Notes: generated by a model from the sequence alone, not told the origin. A stretch of 64,000 nucleotides of DNA from Cognatundibacterium rugosum (GCF_014284365.1 NZ_JACOGG010000002.1:124001-188000), one strand, 5' to 3'; counted from the first letter of the stretch, positions 25,881 to 34,970 are shown. Made by a program: numbers and translations.

Positions 25881-26456
25881 TCAGTGCAACAGGATTGCAA
25901 TCTGTAAGGCCGCACCCTCAGTCGGGGAATGTTTAAATCCGGTTTTGGCGAAACGTAAGCAACGTCCGAATACCAGACTGGTCAACATGCTGGCACGCGC
26001 AGCAGCTTCAGCCTCGGCGATTTTTCCCTGGCTAACGGCAAGCCGCAAAGCCTGACGAAATGCCATTTCTATACGGTCAGCAAACTGATTCATTCTGGCT
26101 TGCAAACGCTCATCTTCGTTGACCAGCGCATCACCAGTCAGCACCCGGGTCATGCCCGGATTTTTCTCTGCGAAGTTCAGCAACATCTGGGCAATCGCCT
26201 GTGCCTGTACGATGCCCTCTTCCTGTTGTTCCGTGATCTGATTAATCAATCCGAACACCGAAGCTTCGATAAATTCAATCAGACCTTCAAACATCTGCGC
26301 CTTACTCGCGAAATGGCGGTACAGCGCCGCTTCTGACACTGCCACTCGCGCAGCTAAGGCTGCCGTCGTGATTTTCTCGCCTTTCGGATTTTCCAACATT
26401 GCTGCCAGCGTCTGCAAAATCTGTAGTTTACGCTCGCCGGGTTTGGTACTAGCCAT
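25881..26456 (-). CDS. slmA: Nucleoid occlusion factor SlmA (TetR family)
   Basis: A 191-residue DNA-binding protein that blocks FtsZ assembly over the chromosome. The N-terminal helix-turn-helix is EKITTAALAARVAVSEAALYRHFASKAQMFEGLIEF, a SlmA-type TetR motif. The remainder (VFGLINQITEQQEEGIVQAQAIAQMLLNFAEKNPGMTRVLTGDAL) follows SlmA closely. The length is normal. No target box search was made. Confidence 0.92.
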   Translation of the reverse strand: MASTKPGERKLQILQTLAAMLENPKGEKITTAALAARVAVSEAALYRHFASKAQMFEGLIEFIEASVFGLINQITEQQEEGIVQAQAIAQMLLNFAEKNPGMTRVLTGDALVNEDERLQARMNQFADRIEMAFRQALRLAVSQGKIAEAEAAARASMLTSLVFGRCLRFAKTGFKHSPTEGAALQIAILLH

Positions 26457-26695
26457 TTTTCTCTGATCTGTTTAACTGGGTACAAAATGTACGAAGAACA
26501 TCCATGCACCATAAAGATGCATGTATTTTCAGCTGTTCCGCTGCTTGCTGCAATTGATACTGCGGGGGTTCAGATTCTATGTGAAACCCACGGTCTGTGT
26601 GAAGCAATCTTGCAAACTTTAATTCTTCTACGGTACTTGACAGTGCAGATTCGGTCAGATCTCACAGCGTATTGCCAGCTTAGTACGCAGTCCGT

Positions 26696-27538
26696 TTACC
26701 GCAGACTATAACGACGATAAGCATTGACGTACAGTTTAGGATCAACGTCGACCACATTCTGCACACGGATATTCTGTAACACCGCTTTGTGTTCTGCATT
26801 ATTCATCATGCTCATGACGGCCATGCGTAACTGATCTACCTGCTCATCACCCATTTTTTTATTGGCTAACATTACCCATGGTGCGGTTTTTTCGCCATCA
26901 GCCAAAACTACGTGACCAGCAGCAGTTAATTTGGCAAACACAGCGGCATCTGTTCTGACCACACCAACATCGGCCATTTTATTGTCGAGCGCAAAAGGAA
27001 TCGTCGCCTGCAAATTCACGTTATACACTGTCAATGCTTCCGGGTTCACACCCATACCAGCCAGCATACGCAACGCCTCACGCGTCACTTCACTGTCAGC
27101 CGGTGGCATGGCAAAACGCAGTTTCTTTAACTCTTCTGGCGACTTGAGATGCTTTTTCAGACTGGCGGGTCCTATCAGCACGGTCTGGCTTCTCACGCCG
27201 GAATCCAGACCAACTACGGTGCTATAGCCCAGTGTCTGTATTGCCATACCCGCTACCGCATTCGGACGTGCAATCAGAATATCAGCCTGACGCAAAGGAT
27301 CTGCATCATATTGACGGGATGGCGACAAGCCCGTTACCTGAACTTCACGTTTCAGATAGGTGCTGAGCACGCTGGCGAGTTGCTGGTATTTACGGGTGCT
27401 GTAATCCGAATCACCGCTGCTGGTCGTGCCTTCCTGCACCACCATGCGCAGTGCCGGTGCCGCATTGACCAGCAAAGGAACAGAGGCACACAGAACGAAC
27501 AAGCTGGCGGACAGGGACTTCATTAAGTTTAATTTCAT
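26696..27538 (-). CDS. Orphan PhnD-type periplasmic binding protein
   Basis: A 280-residue exported protein of the phosphate/phosphonate-binding superfamily (PhnD-like). ATG 27538 begins a signal peptide ending VNAAP; TTG 27550 is an alternative. LVVQEGTTSSG-type N-terminal strand, ADILIARPNAVAGMA, LRFAMPPADSEVTREALRML and MADVGVVRTDAAVF give the two-lobe layout. No ABC permease or ATPase gene is adjacent. It may therefore be a free-standing sensor or scavenging protein, as with many PhnD-like proteins in Proteobacteria. The ligand is unknown. Confidence 0.82.
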   Translation of the reverse strand: MKLNLMKSLSASLFVLCASVPLLVNAAPALRMVVQEGTTSSGDSDYSTRKYQQLASVLSTYLKREVQVTGLSPSRQYDADPLRQADILIARPNAVAGMAIQTLGYSTVVGLDSGVRSQTVLIGPASLKKHLKSPEELKKLRFAMPPADSEVTREALRMLAGMGVNPEALTVYNVNLQATIPFALDNKMADVGVVRTDAAVFAKLTAAGHVVLADGEKTAPWVMLANKKMGDEQVDQLRMAVMSMMNNAEHKAVLQNIRVQNVVDVDPKLYVNAYRRYSLR

Positions 27539-28017
27539 CGTCTCAAACAATTTAAAAAAAGTGGGCCACGCCCGGTCTGGGAAGCCGGGCGGGATCGGAT
27601 AATCAGGAGAATCAGCGTTTTGCGCGTAGGCGTACAGCAGGTCTGCAAATTGCAGATAGGTGATTCTGAGGACAGTCGCAGCAACACGACAGCGTTATTG
27701 AGGCCAAGGGTCGTCCGTGCTTGGTTTTACCTCGCCGGAACAAGATTGCGTCTATCCAGTCTGAATTAAATATTTCCACATGGAAATTTAAAGCAGGGAT
27801 TTTACGGGATAAATCAAGCTTCTGCTCAAAATTTAAGCATTTTATTGTTAAATGTCTGTTATAAGCCTGATGTATGACTGTAACAAATGTTATCAGGAAT
27901 ATTTCTAATAAGGCATGAAAAATAGTAAAGGACTGACGCGAAATTACGCTGGCAACACCTGGCGACGCAGACCGGGCACTGAATACGGCAAGTAGCCATA
28001 ACGCCGGTACGGCTGCA
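27539..28017 (-). other. Long leader/intergenic region before the PhnD-type gene
   Basis: 479 bp without a convincing gene. On the minus strand CGCCCGG and CCGGGCG (27569-27591) form a 7-bp GC stem whose 3' side is followed by a T6 run (27553-27559) just 15 bp before the start codon. This could be a terminator or leader attenuator. A TTTCCA-CA-TGGAAA dyad lies near 27773-27786. The rest is AT-rich and otherwise unremarkable. Confidence 0.5.
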
Positions 28018-28770
28018 TCAGTCCCGTGACGACATGCGTCCCACAGCCCGTAATAAATGCCGGACTGAGGCATAGCGATAGTCGATACAGGCGGCGCGAT
28101 GCTGGGCAGGCGGACGCTGTTGCTGCTGCCGCGGCACATAGCCATGCAGTAGTACCGTCTTCAAGCCCTCACGCTTGGCGGCGCGCAGATTATCGACACT
28201 GTCTTCGACCAGGATGCAGTTAGGTGCTGACCAGCGATGTCTGGCCAGCAAACGGCGTAAAAAAGGGCGGGATGGTTTGGGTTGCAGCTTGCCATGCACA
28301 CGCATGGACTCGACCGCGATGTGGTGGGAAAAATGCTTATGTAACCTCAGATGCTGCAGCACCTGACGTGCATACTGCTGAGGCGCATTGGTTAGCAGGA
28401 TTTTTTGACCTGGCAGTGCACGCAGTCGGCGTGCCAGTCCGCGTTCGGCACGGATCATGCCGCGTAGATCATCGAACTGATGCGCCTGCTGTAAAAACGC
28501 TTCGGGTTTGACGCCGTAGTGTCTGACCATGCCCAGCATGGTCACACCATAACGCTGGTAATACAACTGACGCAAGGCGTTGACACTGGCTTCATCGTCC
28601 GGCTGCCCGGCAGCACCCAGTACACGGGCGATGCAGGCGTTCATATTACGGTTAATCTGCGGGAAAATCGCATGCGAGGCATTGTGCAGCGTATTGTCCA
28701 GATCGAATAACCAGATGCGGCGCCGCGCCGACGCTGTGCTGCGCAAAGCCGCTTGCCGGACTATCAGCAT
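28018..28770 (-). CDS. HAD-family pyrimidine 5'-nucleotidase
   Basis: A 250-residue hydrolase of the HAD superfamily, subtype SDT1/pyrimidine 5'-nucleotidase. Motif I is FDLDNTLHNASHAIFP (Asp23, Asp25), motif II ILLTNAPQQYA, the conserved Lys is near GKLQPKPSR, and motif III is ILVEDSVDNLRAAKREGLKTVLL. It starts 3 bp after the argB stop in the same direction, so the two are cotranscribed. The exact nucleotide substrate is not fixed by sequence. Confidence 0.9.
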   Translation of the reverse strand: MLIVRQAALRSTASARRRIWLFDLDNTLHNASHAIFPQINRNMNACIARVLGAAGQPDDEASVNALRQLYYQRYGVTMLGMVRHYGVKPEAFLQQAHQFDDLRGMIRAERGLARRLRALPGQKILLTNAPQQYARQVLQHLRLHKHFSHHIAVESMRVHGKLQPKPSRPFLRRLLARHRWSAPNCILVEDSVDNLRAAKREGLKTVLLHGYVPRQQQQRPPAQHRAACIDYRYASVRHLLRAVGRMSSRD

Positions 28771-28773
28771 GGT

Positions 28774-29706
28774 TTAGTGGCTGCGGATCATGGTACCGAA
28801 CGCCTGTTCGGTCAACACTTCCAGCAACAATGAGTGCTCGATACGCCCATCGATAATGTGGACGGTGTTCACACCCGATTTGGCGGCATCCAGTGCAGAG
28901 GAAATCTTAGGCAGCATGCCACCGGAAATCGTACCATCAGCGAACATTTCATCGATTTCACGTGCTGACAAATCCGTCACCAGATTACCCTGTTTATCCA
29001 GCACGCCTGGAATATTGGTCATCATGATCAGCTTTTCTGCTTTCAGGATTTCCGCGATTTTACCGGCGACCAGATCCGCATTGATGTTATAGGCCTGACC
29101 GTCTTCACCGAAACCGATAGGGGAAATAATAGGAATGAAGGCATCGTCCTGCAACGCTTTGACGACCGCAGGATTGATGGCGTCGATTTCACCGACATAA
29201 CCGATATCGAGCATTTCACCCGGATTTTCGCGGTCAGGCATCATCATCTTACGTGCACGGATCAGGCCACCATCCTTACCGGTCAGACCTACCGCCTGGC
29301 CACCATAATGATTAATCAGCATCACGATATCCTGCTGCACTTCACCGCCCAGTACCCATTCCACCACTTCCATGGTTTCTTCGTCGGTAATACGCATGCC
29401 TTGAATAAAAGTCCCTTGCTTACCCATCTTTTTCAGTGCATTGTCGATCTGCGGACCACCGCCATGCACCACCACCGGATTCATACCGACCAGCTTGAGC
29501 AAAATCACATCACGTGCAAAGCCATGCTTCAGACTTTCTTCTGTCATCGCATTACCACCGTATTTCACAACGATCGTTTTACCGTGAAATTTACGGATAT
29601 ACGGCAGCGCTTCTGCCAGAATTTCTGCTTTAATAGCAGGTTCAACGCCAGCTAATTTATCGATAGGTGGGTTGGGTGCAGCCGCGTTTGGGTTCAAATC
29701 GCTCAT
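28774..29706 (-). CDS. argB: Acetylglutamate kinase
   Basis: A 310-residue enzyme for the second step of arginine synthesis. The ATP site is [12 protein letters not shown], the substrate loop [14 protein letters not shown], and the C-terminal part has [31 protein letters not shown] and [18 protein letters not shown]. The N-terminal extension (about 20 residues) is typical of arginine-regulated hexameric forms. It is divergent from the sigma-factor gene across 133 bp. Confidence 0.97.
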   Translation of the reverse strand: MSDLNPNAAAPNPPIDKLAGVEPAIKAEILAEALPYIRKFHGKTIVVKYGGNAMTEESLKHGFARDVILLKLVGMNPVVVHGGGPQIDNALKKMGKQGTFIQGMRITDEETMEVVEWVLGGEVQQDIVMLINHYGGQAVGLTGKDGGLIRARKMMMPDRENPGEMLDIGYVGEIDAINPAVVKALQDDAFIPIISPIGFGEDGQAYNINADLVAGKIAEILKAEKLIMMTNIPGVLDKQGNLVTDLSAREIDEMFADGTISGGMLPKISSALDAAKSGVNTVHIIDGRIEHSLLLEVLTEQAFGTMIRSH

Positions 29707-29839
29707 AATGACGGTATCCTGAATATCATGAAGGGTAGGAACTCTGTTGACCGAATAGCCTGATACGAGTTCTTGTTCGTCCCGAATTTTACAGGAAACT
29801 TCTGCTCAACCTGACGCAAATTCTGAAATCGCCGCCATC

Positions 29840-30400
29840 ATGCCTCTGACCCGTCTGCATCAACAATTAGAAGAATTACGGCCAGCCTTACTGCGCTTTG
29901 CTTTTTTGCAATTACGACAGGAAGCCGCCGCCGAAGATGCGGTGCAGGAAGCGCTGCTCGCGGTACTGGAAAAACCAGACAGCTATGGCGGGCAATCCAG
30001 TCTGCGCACCTATGTGACCGGTATCCTGAAATTTAAGATCATCGACCATTTACGCGCCTCCCAGAAGGAAAACCGGCTGGAGACCAATGAAGACGGGGAT
30101 GACAGCGATCTGATCGATCAGCTGTTTCTGGCCAACGGACATACTGTCACCACACCGCAAGCCTGGGCACGCCCCGACAGCGAACTGGAACAGAAGGATT
30201 TTTTCCGCGTGCTGGAAGCCTGCCTGGAAAAACTGCCGGAAAAAACGGCCCGGGTTTTCATGATGCGAGAATGGCTGGAGCTCGACACCGAAGAAATTTG
30301 TAAGGAATTGGGCTTAACTGCGTCTAATCTGTGGGTAGTGCTGTATCGCGCCCGGCTGCGCCTGCGCGAATGCCTGGATCTGAACTGGTACGCCAGCTAA
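29840..30400 (+). CDS. ECF-type sigma factor
   Basis: A 186-residue sigma-70 family factor with region 2 (RFAFLQLRQEAAAEDAVQEALLAVLEK, then LRTYVTGILKFKIIDHLRAS) and region 4 (LPEKTARVFMMREWLELDTEEICKELGLTASNLWVVLYRARLRLRECL), joined by an unusually long acidic linker (about residues 75-115). It is followed by a small zinc-finger protein, the usual anti-sigma arrangement. The signal it answers is unknown. A target promoter upstream of its own gene could not be fixed. Confidence 0.92.
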   Translation: MPLTRLHQQLEELRPALLRFAFLQLRQEAAAEDAVQEALLAVLEKPDSYGGQSSLRTYVTGILKFKIIDHLRASQKENRLETNEDGDDSDLIDQLFLANGHTVTTPQAWARPDSELEQKDFFRVLEACLEKLPEKTARVFMMREWLELDTEEICKELGLTASNLWVVLYRARLRLRECLDLNWYAS

Positions 30401-30473
30401 AGTGCAGCCCTCAGCATGGCATCGATTACTCACTCATCCCTAACAGTAACCGCTCACAGAATACAGGTAACAC

Positions 30474-30686
30474 ATGCGATTTCTACTCAGTTGCAAACAA
30501 GCGCATCAAATGGTTTCAGAAGGTATGGACCGGCGTCTGCCGTTCTCTGCGCGCACCCGCCTGCAGCTCCATCTGTCCATGTGCAAGGCATGTACCAATT
30601 TCAATCAGCAGATGCAAAGCTTACGGCAAGCAATGCGCGAATTGCCCAGGCACCTGGGCTCAGATCAGCGTCAGGATCCGCCATGA
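30474..30686 (+). CDS. Small zf-HC2-type putative anti-sigma factor
   Basis: A 70-residue soluble protein with a zinc-binding anti-sigma pattern: C7, H33, C37 and C40 (HLSMCKAC). There is no membrane helix, so any regulation is cytoplasmic, as with ChrR-like or RsrA-like factors. It begins 73 bp after the sigma gene and its stop overlaps the next start (ATGA at 30683-30686), which makes a three-gene unit. Confidence 0.85.
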   Translation: MRFLLSCKQAHQMVSEGMDRRLPFSARTRLQLHLSMCKACTNFNQQMQSLRQAMRELPRHLGSDQRQDPP

Positions 30687-30925
30687 GCCAGTGTGCACGT
30701 TGTACTGAGCCGTTCACCTGTGCCATGGCCGACCAGACCGGACAGGATTGCTGGTGCGTGAGCCTGCCCGCCATCGATGCTGACAGCCTGAAAACGCTGG
30801 CAGCGCGCGGCCTCAGCAGTTGCCTGTGTCCGCGCTGTTTGCCACAGGTGCTGCAAGAATTGAAAGAACAGCAGGAAATACAGCAAGGACAGAAAGCGCA
30901 AGCGGAAAAAACACAAACAGATTAA
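30683..30925 (+). CDS. Cysteine-rich CWC family protein
   Basis: An 80-residue protein with CARC, the CWC motif in GQDCWCVSLP, and CLCPRCL: eight cysteines in total, suited to zinc or iron-sulfur binding. The C-terminus is Gln/Lys/Glu-rich. It is translationally coupled to the zf-HC2 gene by a 4-bp overlap. The family's role is not described; the position suggests a part in the sigma/anti-sigma switch. Confidence 0.85.
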   Translation: MSQCARCTEPFTCAMADQTGQDCWCVSLPAIDADSLKTLAARGLSSCLCPRCLPQVLQELKEQQEIQQGQKAQAEKTQTD

Positions 30926-30977
30926 TTCAGTTACCATACGCGCTCTGGCAAATCGGCCTTCCTGATAGGAATTCAGT

Positions 30978-31703
30978 ATGTCTAACGAGACCCCCATCGC
31001 CCCCAATACAACGATCGCTTATAAAGCGGTCAATATCCCTGTGTCACAGCGCATACGCGAACGCATTGTCGCCAGCAATACGCGCTTTCATGCCAACGAC
31101 AATATCGCGCGCTTCATCGAGGCCGGCGAACTGGCTGAACTGCAGGCAGAGGTGGAAGAAAAAATGCGCGCCGTGCTGCAAAGCCTGGTGATCGATACTG
31201 AAAGCGATCACAATACGCAGGATACCGGCCGCCGTGTCGCCAAAATGTTTATCAATGAAGTATTCGGTGGCCGCTATGTGCCCATGCCCTCCGTCACCGA
31301 ATTTCCGAATGCCTCGCATCTGAATGAGCTGATGATCATTGGTCCGATCACTGTGCGCAGCGCCTGCTCACATCACCTGTGTCCCATCATCGGCAAGGTC
31401 TGGATAGGTGTGATGCCAAACGAGCATTCCAATCTGATCGGTCTGTCCAAATACGCGCGTATCGCCGAGTGGATCATGAGCCGTCCGCAGATTCAGGAAG
31501 AAGCTGTCGTGCAGCTGGCTGACACCCTGCAGGAAAAAATGCAGCCGGATGGCCTGGCCGTGGTGATGGAAGCCGATCATTTCTGCATGCACTGGCGCGG
31601 TGTGAAGGATTCCGAATCCAAAATGATTAACAGCGTGATGCACGGTTCTTTCCTGAAAGACCCGAATCTGCGCCGTGAATTCTTATCGCTGATCAAACGC
31701 TGA
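30978..31703 (+). CDS. folE: GTP cyclohydrolase I
   Basis: A 241-residue enzyme that converts GTP to dihydroneopterin triphosphate, the entry to folate. The zinc-site motif is RSACSHHLCPIIGKVWIG, with the second Cys provided later (DHFCMHWRGVKD). SKYARIAEWIMSRPQIQEEAVVQLADTL is the family signature. The roughly 60-residue N-terminal extension resembles longer proteobacterial FolE. ATG 30978 has AGGAATT upstream. Confidence 0.96.
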   Translation: MSNETPIAPNTTIAYKAVNIPVSQRIRERIVASNTRFHANDNIARFIEAGELAELQAEVEEKMRAVLQSLVIDTESDHNTQDTGRRVAKMFINEVFGGRYVPMPSVTEFPNASHLNELMIIGPITVRSACSHHLCPIIGKVWIGVMPNEHSNLIGLSKYARIAEWIMSRPQIQEEAVVQLADTLQEKMQPDGLAVVMEADHFCMHWRGVKDSESKMINSVMHGSFLKDPNLRREFLSLIKR

Positions 31704-31775
31704 ATCTGTTGCGCCTGATACCGTACTTATGCGCTGATTTACTCTATTCCACGCTCATCCAGACAGGGAATCATC

Positions 31776-32201
31776 ATGCTAGTCCGTTTGTTATACGCCA
31801 GCCGTCCGACCGAAACCAGTCCTTGTGACCTGGTGCAATCGATCTTGCAGGCTTCACGCAGCCATAATCCGGCCCATGGTATTACTGGCGTGCTATGCCA
31901 TACCGAGCAAGTGTTTATTCAGGTACTGGAAGGCGGCCGCGAAGCAGTCAATGCGCTCTACGGTCAGATACTGAAAGACACGCGCCACAAAGATGTGATG
32001 CTGCTCGATTACGAAGAAATCCAGGAGCGGCGCTACCCAAGCTGGACCATGGGTCAGGCCAATATGGCGCGTATCAATCCATCCACCGTGCTCAAATACT
32101 CGCCACTGCCGGTACTGGACCCGTACACCATGTCCGGCAAAATGCTGTTATCGCTGATCGACGAATTGATGGCGACGGCATCTATCGTCGGGCGTACCTG
32201 A
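31776..32201 (+). CDS. BLUF-domain blue-light photoreceptor
   Basis: A 141-residue short BLUF protein that binds FAD and senses blue light. The photocycle residues are in place: Tyr7 (LLYAS), Asn31 (SHNPAHGITGVL) and Gln49 (VFIQVLEG). After the domain only a short C-terminal helical cap remains. There is no output domain, so signalling must go through a separate partner, as in PixD/BlsA-type proteins. No partner gene is adjacent. Confidence 0.94.
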   Translation: MLVRLLYASRPTETSPCDLVQSILQASRSHNPAHGITGVLCHTEQVFIQVLEGGREAVNALYGQILKDTRHKDVMLLDYEEIQERRYPSWTMGQANMARINPSTVLKYSPLPVLDPYTMSGKMLLSLIDELMATASIVGRT

Positions 32202-32222
32202 GTTGCTTCAAATATCGTCAAC

Positions 32223-32250
32223 AAGGCTGCCTGCGGGCAGCCTTTGTTTT
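32223..32250 (+). terminator. Terminator after the BLUF gene
   Basis: AAGGCTGCC (32223-32231) and GGCAGCCTT (32236-32244) form a perfect 9-bp stem with a 4-nt loop, followed by TGTTTT. It is a clear intrinsic terminator. Confidence 0.88.
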
Positions 32251-32280
32251 GAATCGCTCAGGTGACAGACGCGAGACAGG

Positions 32281-32309
32281 TCTGAAATACCGGAAATGCA
32301 GATTTCAGA
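32281..32309 (-). terminator. Stem-loop after the M48 protease gene
   Basis: TCTGAAAT (32281-32288) pairs with ATTTCAGA (32302-32309) over a 13-nt loop, 14 bp past the protease stop on the minus strand. The T-run is weak, so it is a possible terminator. Confidence 0.5.
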
Positions 32310-32322
32310 GGTGAAAGGACAA

Positions 32323-34305
32323 TCAATGCGCCAGCGTGTCGCGCATGCTGTGCAAATCGGGGATAGGTACATCGATGGCGGCACAGACGCCGCGTAATAA
32401 TTCCTGCTGACGCTGATCATCCAGTCCCTGCTGTGCCTGGGCCGCAGCCAGCATGGCGCGGATCAGCAAAGGTTTGGCGAGCGGCGCCAGCTGATTCAGC
32501 TGTACCAGCGCCTGCCTGACTTCCTGATAATCGAGCTGGCCTGGCTGAGCGAAGACGCGCAAATCTGTGGGCTGCAAACGCAATGCCGGTAACACGGCAC
32601 TGGCAGCAGCAAAACCCTGCGCACGCTGGCTGGCACTACCGCTGAGCAGCAGCGAAATCAGCAATACGGTTTCAGCTTTGAGCATCGTCAGATCGGCGTA
32701 ACGCACTTTCACCGCACGCGCGGCATTCGGACTTAAGCGACGTTCCAGCACAGTTTGTAGCACAAACTCATTTTCACTGAGCTTGCCATCGGCGCCGGTC
32801 AATTGTGCGACCAGTTGTAGCAAACTGGCTTTTTGCTGTTCAGAGCAGGATTTGAGTGCAGGCATGGCCAAATCGATCCAATGCAGACGTGCACTGTTAC
32901 CGCTATTGGCAAGCGCGATCTGCAAGGTCTTGACCTGCGTAGCGAGTTCAGGTGCCGCTTGCTGTATGTATTGCCACTGCAGCTGATACGCCTGTAGTTG
33001 CGTCACATCCAGCAGCAAAGCACACATCAGCGCACGTGCAGATTGCGGTTCGCGGCATGCAGATTGCAGCAAACTCATATCGTCTGTAGCCGACGCGGCA
33101 GCTTGCGGAAATGCGGTGCCAGATGCGGTTGCAGCATTGCGGTGATGTCCCCATTGCACATCCTGGTTGCCACCTGATGGGAAGGCTGAGGTTGAGGCTG
33201 AGACTGGAGCTGAAGCTGCGGCGGCGAAACCGGATGCGGCCGCCGGTGTATCACTAAACTCGTTGTCGTTCAGTTCTTCGGCCTGCACAAAGCGTACCTG
33301 ACGTCCGTACACGCGTTGTAGCCGCTCTTCCAGCGGTGGATGGGTGGCAAACAGGCCAGACAAAAAATTAGGTCTGGCGGCTCCCAGGAATAAATGCGAT
33401 AACTGTTCAGCACGCTGGCTCTGAATCGCTGAACCACAGCCGGTTTCTTCTGTGAGGCCACCTATTTTTTGCAAAGCGCCGCCTATGCCCTGAGGATTAC
33501 GCGTGAACTGCACTGCACTGGCATCGGCCAGAAATTCACGCTGACGTGAAACGGCGGACTGGATCAGGCGCCCGAAGAAAATCCCCAGATAACCAAGTAC
33601 AAATAACACGACGCCAGCCGCCAGCATCACCAGACCGATAGGTGGCCCTTTATCATCACGATTGCGCGAGCCGCCGAAACGTGCGCCCCATTCGATCAGC
33701 CCACGACCAAACAAGGCCAGCATCTGGATGCCGAATAAAACCCCGATTAACTGGATATTCATGCGCATATCGCCATTCAGGATATGGCTGAATTCATGTG
33801 CGACTACGCCCTGCAATTCATCCCGCGTCAGCCGATGCAAGGTACCCCGCGTGACCGCTACCACCGCTTCGTTCTGGTGATATCCGGCAGCGAAAGCATT
33901 GATCGCATCTTCTTCATCGAGCAGATACACGTTCGGACAAGCGATACCGGCTGCGAGCGACATTTCCTCCACCACGTTGAGCAAACGGCGCTCGTGCATA
34001 TCGCGTGAATCGGGTGCCACCAGCCTGCCGCCCGCCATCTGCGCCACTGCGTCGCCACCATCGCGCAGACGGAACATTTCAAACGCGGTACCGGCACCTA
34101 TGCACAACAATACCGCAACCGAAGTCATCAGATAAAAACCTGCCGGCAAGCGGCCGCCACCTGGCTGGCCGGCGCTATACCATTGCCACAACAAGGCCAG
34201 ACTCAGATTAATGGTGATCACGATGGCAATCACCGCGAGAATAAAAAGAAAAATCAGCTTCTTACTCTCACGGTGAGCGTGATCCTGCTGTTCGAAGAAA
34301 TTCAT
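32323..34305 (-). CDS. M48 membrane metallopeptidase with C-terminal TerB-like extension
   Basis: A 660-residue inner-membrane protein of the HtpX type. Membrane helices lie near 17-39 and 55-75, with two more after the active site. The zinc motif HEFSH is at 170-174, followed by NGDMRMN. FASRQREFLADASAVQFTR-type sequence carries the third ligand (EFLADASA). Beyond about residue 330 it continues through an Ala/Ser-rich linker into a helical domain with LTGADGKLSENEF, like TerB/DjlA-type metal-binding helices. ATG 34305 is chosen by position 28 bp after lemA. HtpX proteins are normally about 290 residues, so the extension is notable. Confidence 0.92.
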   Translation of the reverse strand: MNFFEQQDHAHRESKKLIFLFILAVIAIVITINLSLALLWQWYSAGQPGGGRLPAGFYLMTSVAVLLCIGAGTAFEMFRLRDGGDAVAQMAGGRLVAPDSRDMHERRLLNVVEEMSLAAGIACPNVYLLDEEDAINAFAAGYHQNEAVVAVTRGTLHRLTRDELQGVVAHEFSHILNGDMRMNIQLIGVLFGIQMLALFGRGLIEWGARFGGSRNRDDKGPPIGLVMLAAGVVLFVLGYLGIFFGRLIQSAVSRQREFLADASAVQFTRNPQGIGGALQKIGGLTEETGCGSAIQSQRAEQLSHLFLGAARPNFLSGLFATHPPLEERLQRVYGRQVRFVQAEELNDNEFSDTPAAASGFAAAASAPVSASTSAFPSGGNQDVQWGHHRNAATASGTAFPQAAASATDDMSLLQSACREPQSARALMCALLLDVTQLQAYQLQWQYIQQAAPELATQVKTLQIALANSGNSARLHWIDLAMPALKSCSEQQKASLLQLVAQLTGADGKLSENEFVLQTVLERRLSPNAARAVKVRYADLTMLKAETVLLISLLLSGSASQRAQGFAAASAVLPALRLQPTDLRVFAQPGQLDYQEVRQALVQLNQLAPLAKPLLIRAMLAAAQAQQGLDDQRQQELLRGVCAAIDVPIPDLHSMRDTLAH

Positions 34306-34333
34306 AGGCTGTCGCGCCAGTGTCTGGAGTGAA

Positions 34334-34924
34334 TCAGAACGACACTTTGACTGCTTGACGCTCTTCCGGGGCCTCAGTCGCCTGTAACAGTTCAGCGGTA
34401 TGAAAGCCAAACATACCGGCAATCACAGAACCCGGGAATTGTTCGGCACTGGTGTTGTACTGCATGACGCTGTCGTTATAGGCCTGACGGGTGAACGCAA
34501 TTTTGTTTTCGGTACTGGTCAGCTCTTCGGTCAGCTGTATCATGTTCTGATTTGCCTTCAGGTCAGGATAGGACTCCGACAGCGCGAACATCTTACCCAG
34601 CGAAGCCGTGAGTGTGCCTTCCGCTGCCGCCAGTTGCTGTACCGAGGCGCCATCCGCCGGGTCCAGCACCGCTTTGCTGCTGGCGCTGACTGCCTGATTG
34701 CGCGCATGGATCACTGCTTCCAGGGTTTCACGCTCATGCTTCATATAGCCTTTAGCGACTTCGACCAGATTCGGAATCAGGTCATAGCGGCGCTTGAGTT
34801 GTACATCGATCTGGGCAAAACTATTTTTAAAGCGGTTACGCAAACCAACCAGGCGGTTGTAGACACCGATAGCCCAGAAAGCCAGTACAGCCAGGATCAC
34901 AAGAATTACGATCAATGCAGTCAT
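34334..34924 (-). CDS. lemA: LemA family protein
   Basis: A 196-residue protein with one N-terminal membrane helix (MTALIVILVILAVLAFWAIGVYNRLV) and a long helical bundle. NRFKNSFAQIDVQLKRRYDLIPNLVEVAKGYMKHE and FPGSVIAGMFGF are family signatures. LemA-M48 (HtpX-like) pairs are a standard arrangement and the two are probably one operon (28-bp gap). ATG 34924 has GGAG at suitable spacing; nearby ATGs at 34927 and 34936 are possible. The function is still unclear. Confidence 0.93.
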   Translation of the reverse strand: MTALIVILVILAVLAFWAIGVYNRLVGLRNRFKNSFAQIDVQLKRRYDLIPNLVEVAKGYMKHERETLEAVIHARNQAVSASSKAVLDPADGASVQQLAAAEGTLTASLGKMFALSESYPDLKANQNMIQLTEELTSTENKIAFTRQAYNDSVMQYNTSAEQFPGSVIAGMFGFHTAELLQATEAPEERQAVKVSF

Positions 34925-34948
34925 CATACACTCCATGCAAAAAGTAAA

Positions 34949-34970
34949 AACCGATGCGCTGGCATCGGTT
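34949..34970 (-). terminator. Intrinsic terminator after the BON lipoprotein gene
   Basis: AACCGATGC and GCATCGGTT form a 9-bp stem with a 4-nt loop. On the minus strand it is followed by TTTTTACTTTT. It lies 10 bp beyond the stop of the BON gene and ends the yraN-diaA-BON transcript before lemA. Confidence 0.9.

Noticed and set aside
27612-28145. Long minus-strand frame overlapping the HAD gene
   Set aside because: It starts inside the HAD nucleotidase and runs into the AT-rich leader; composition is not protein-like.
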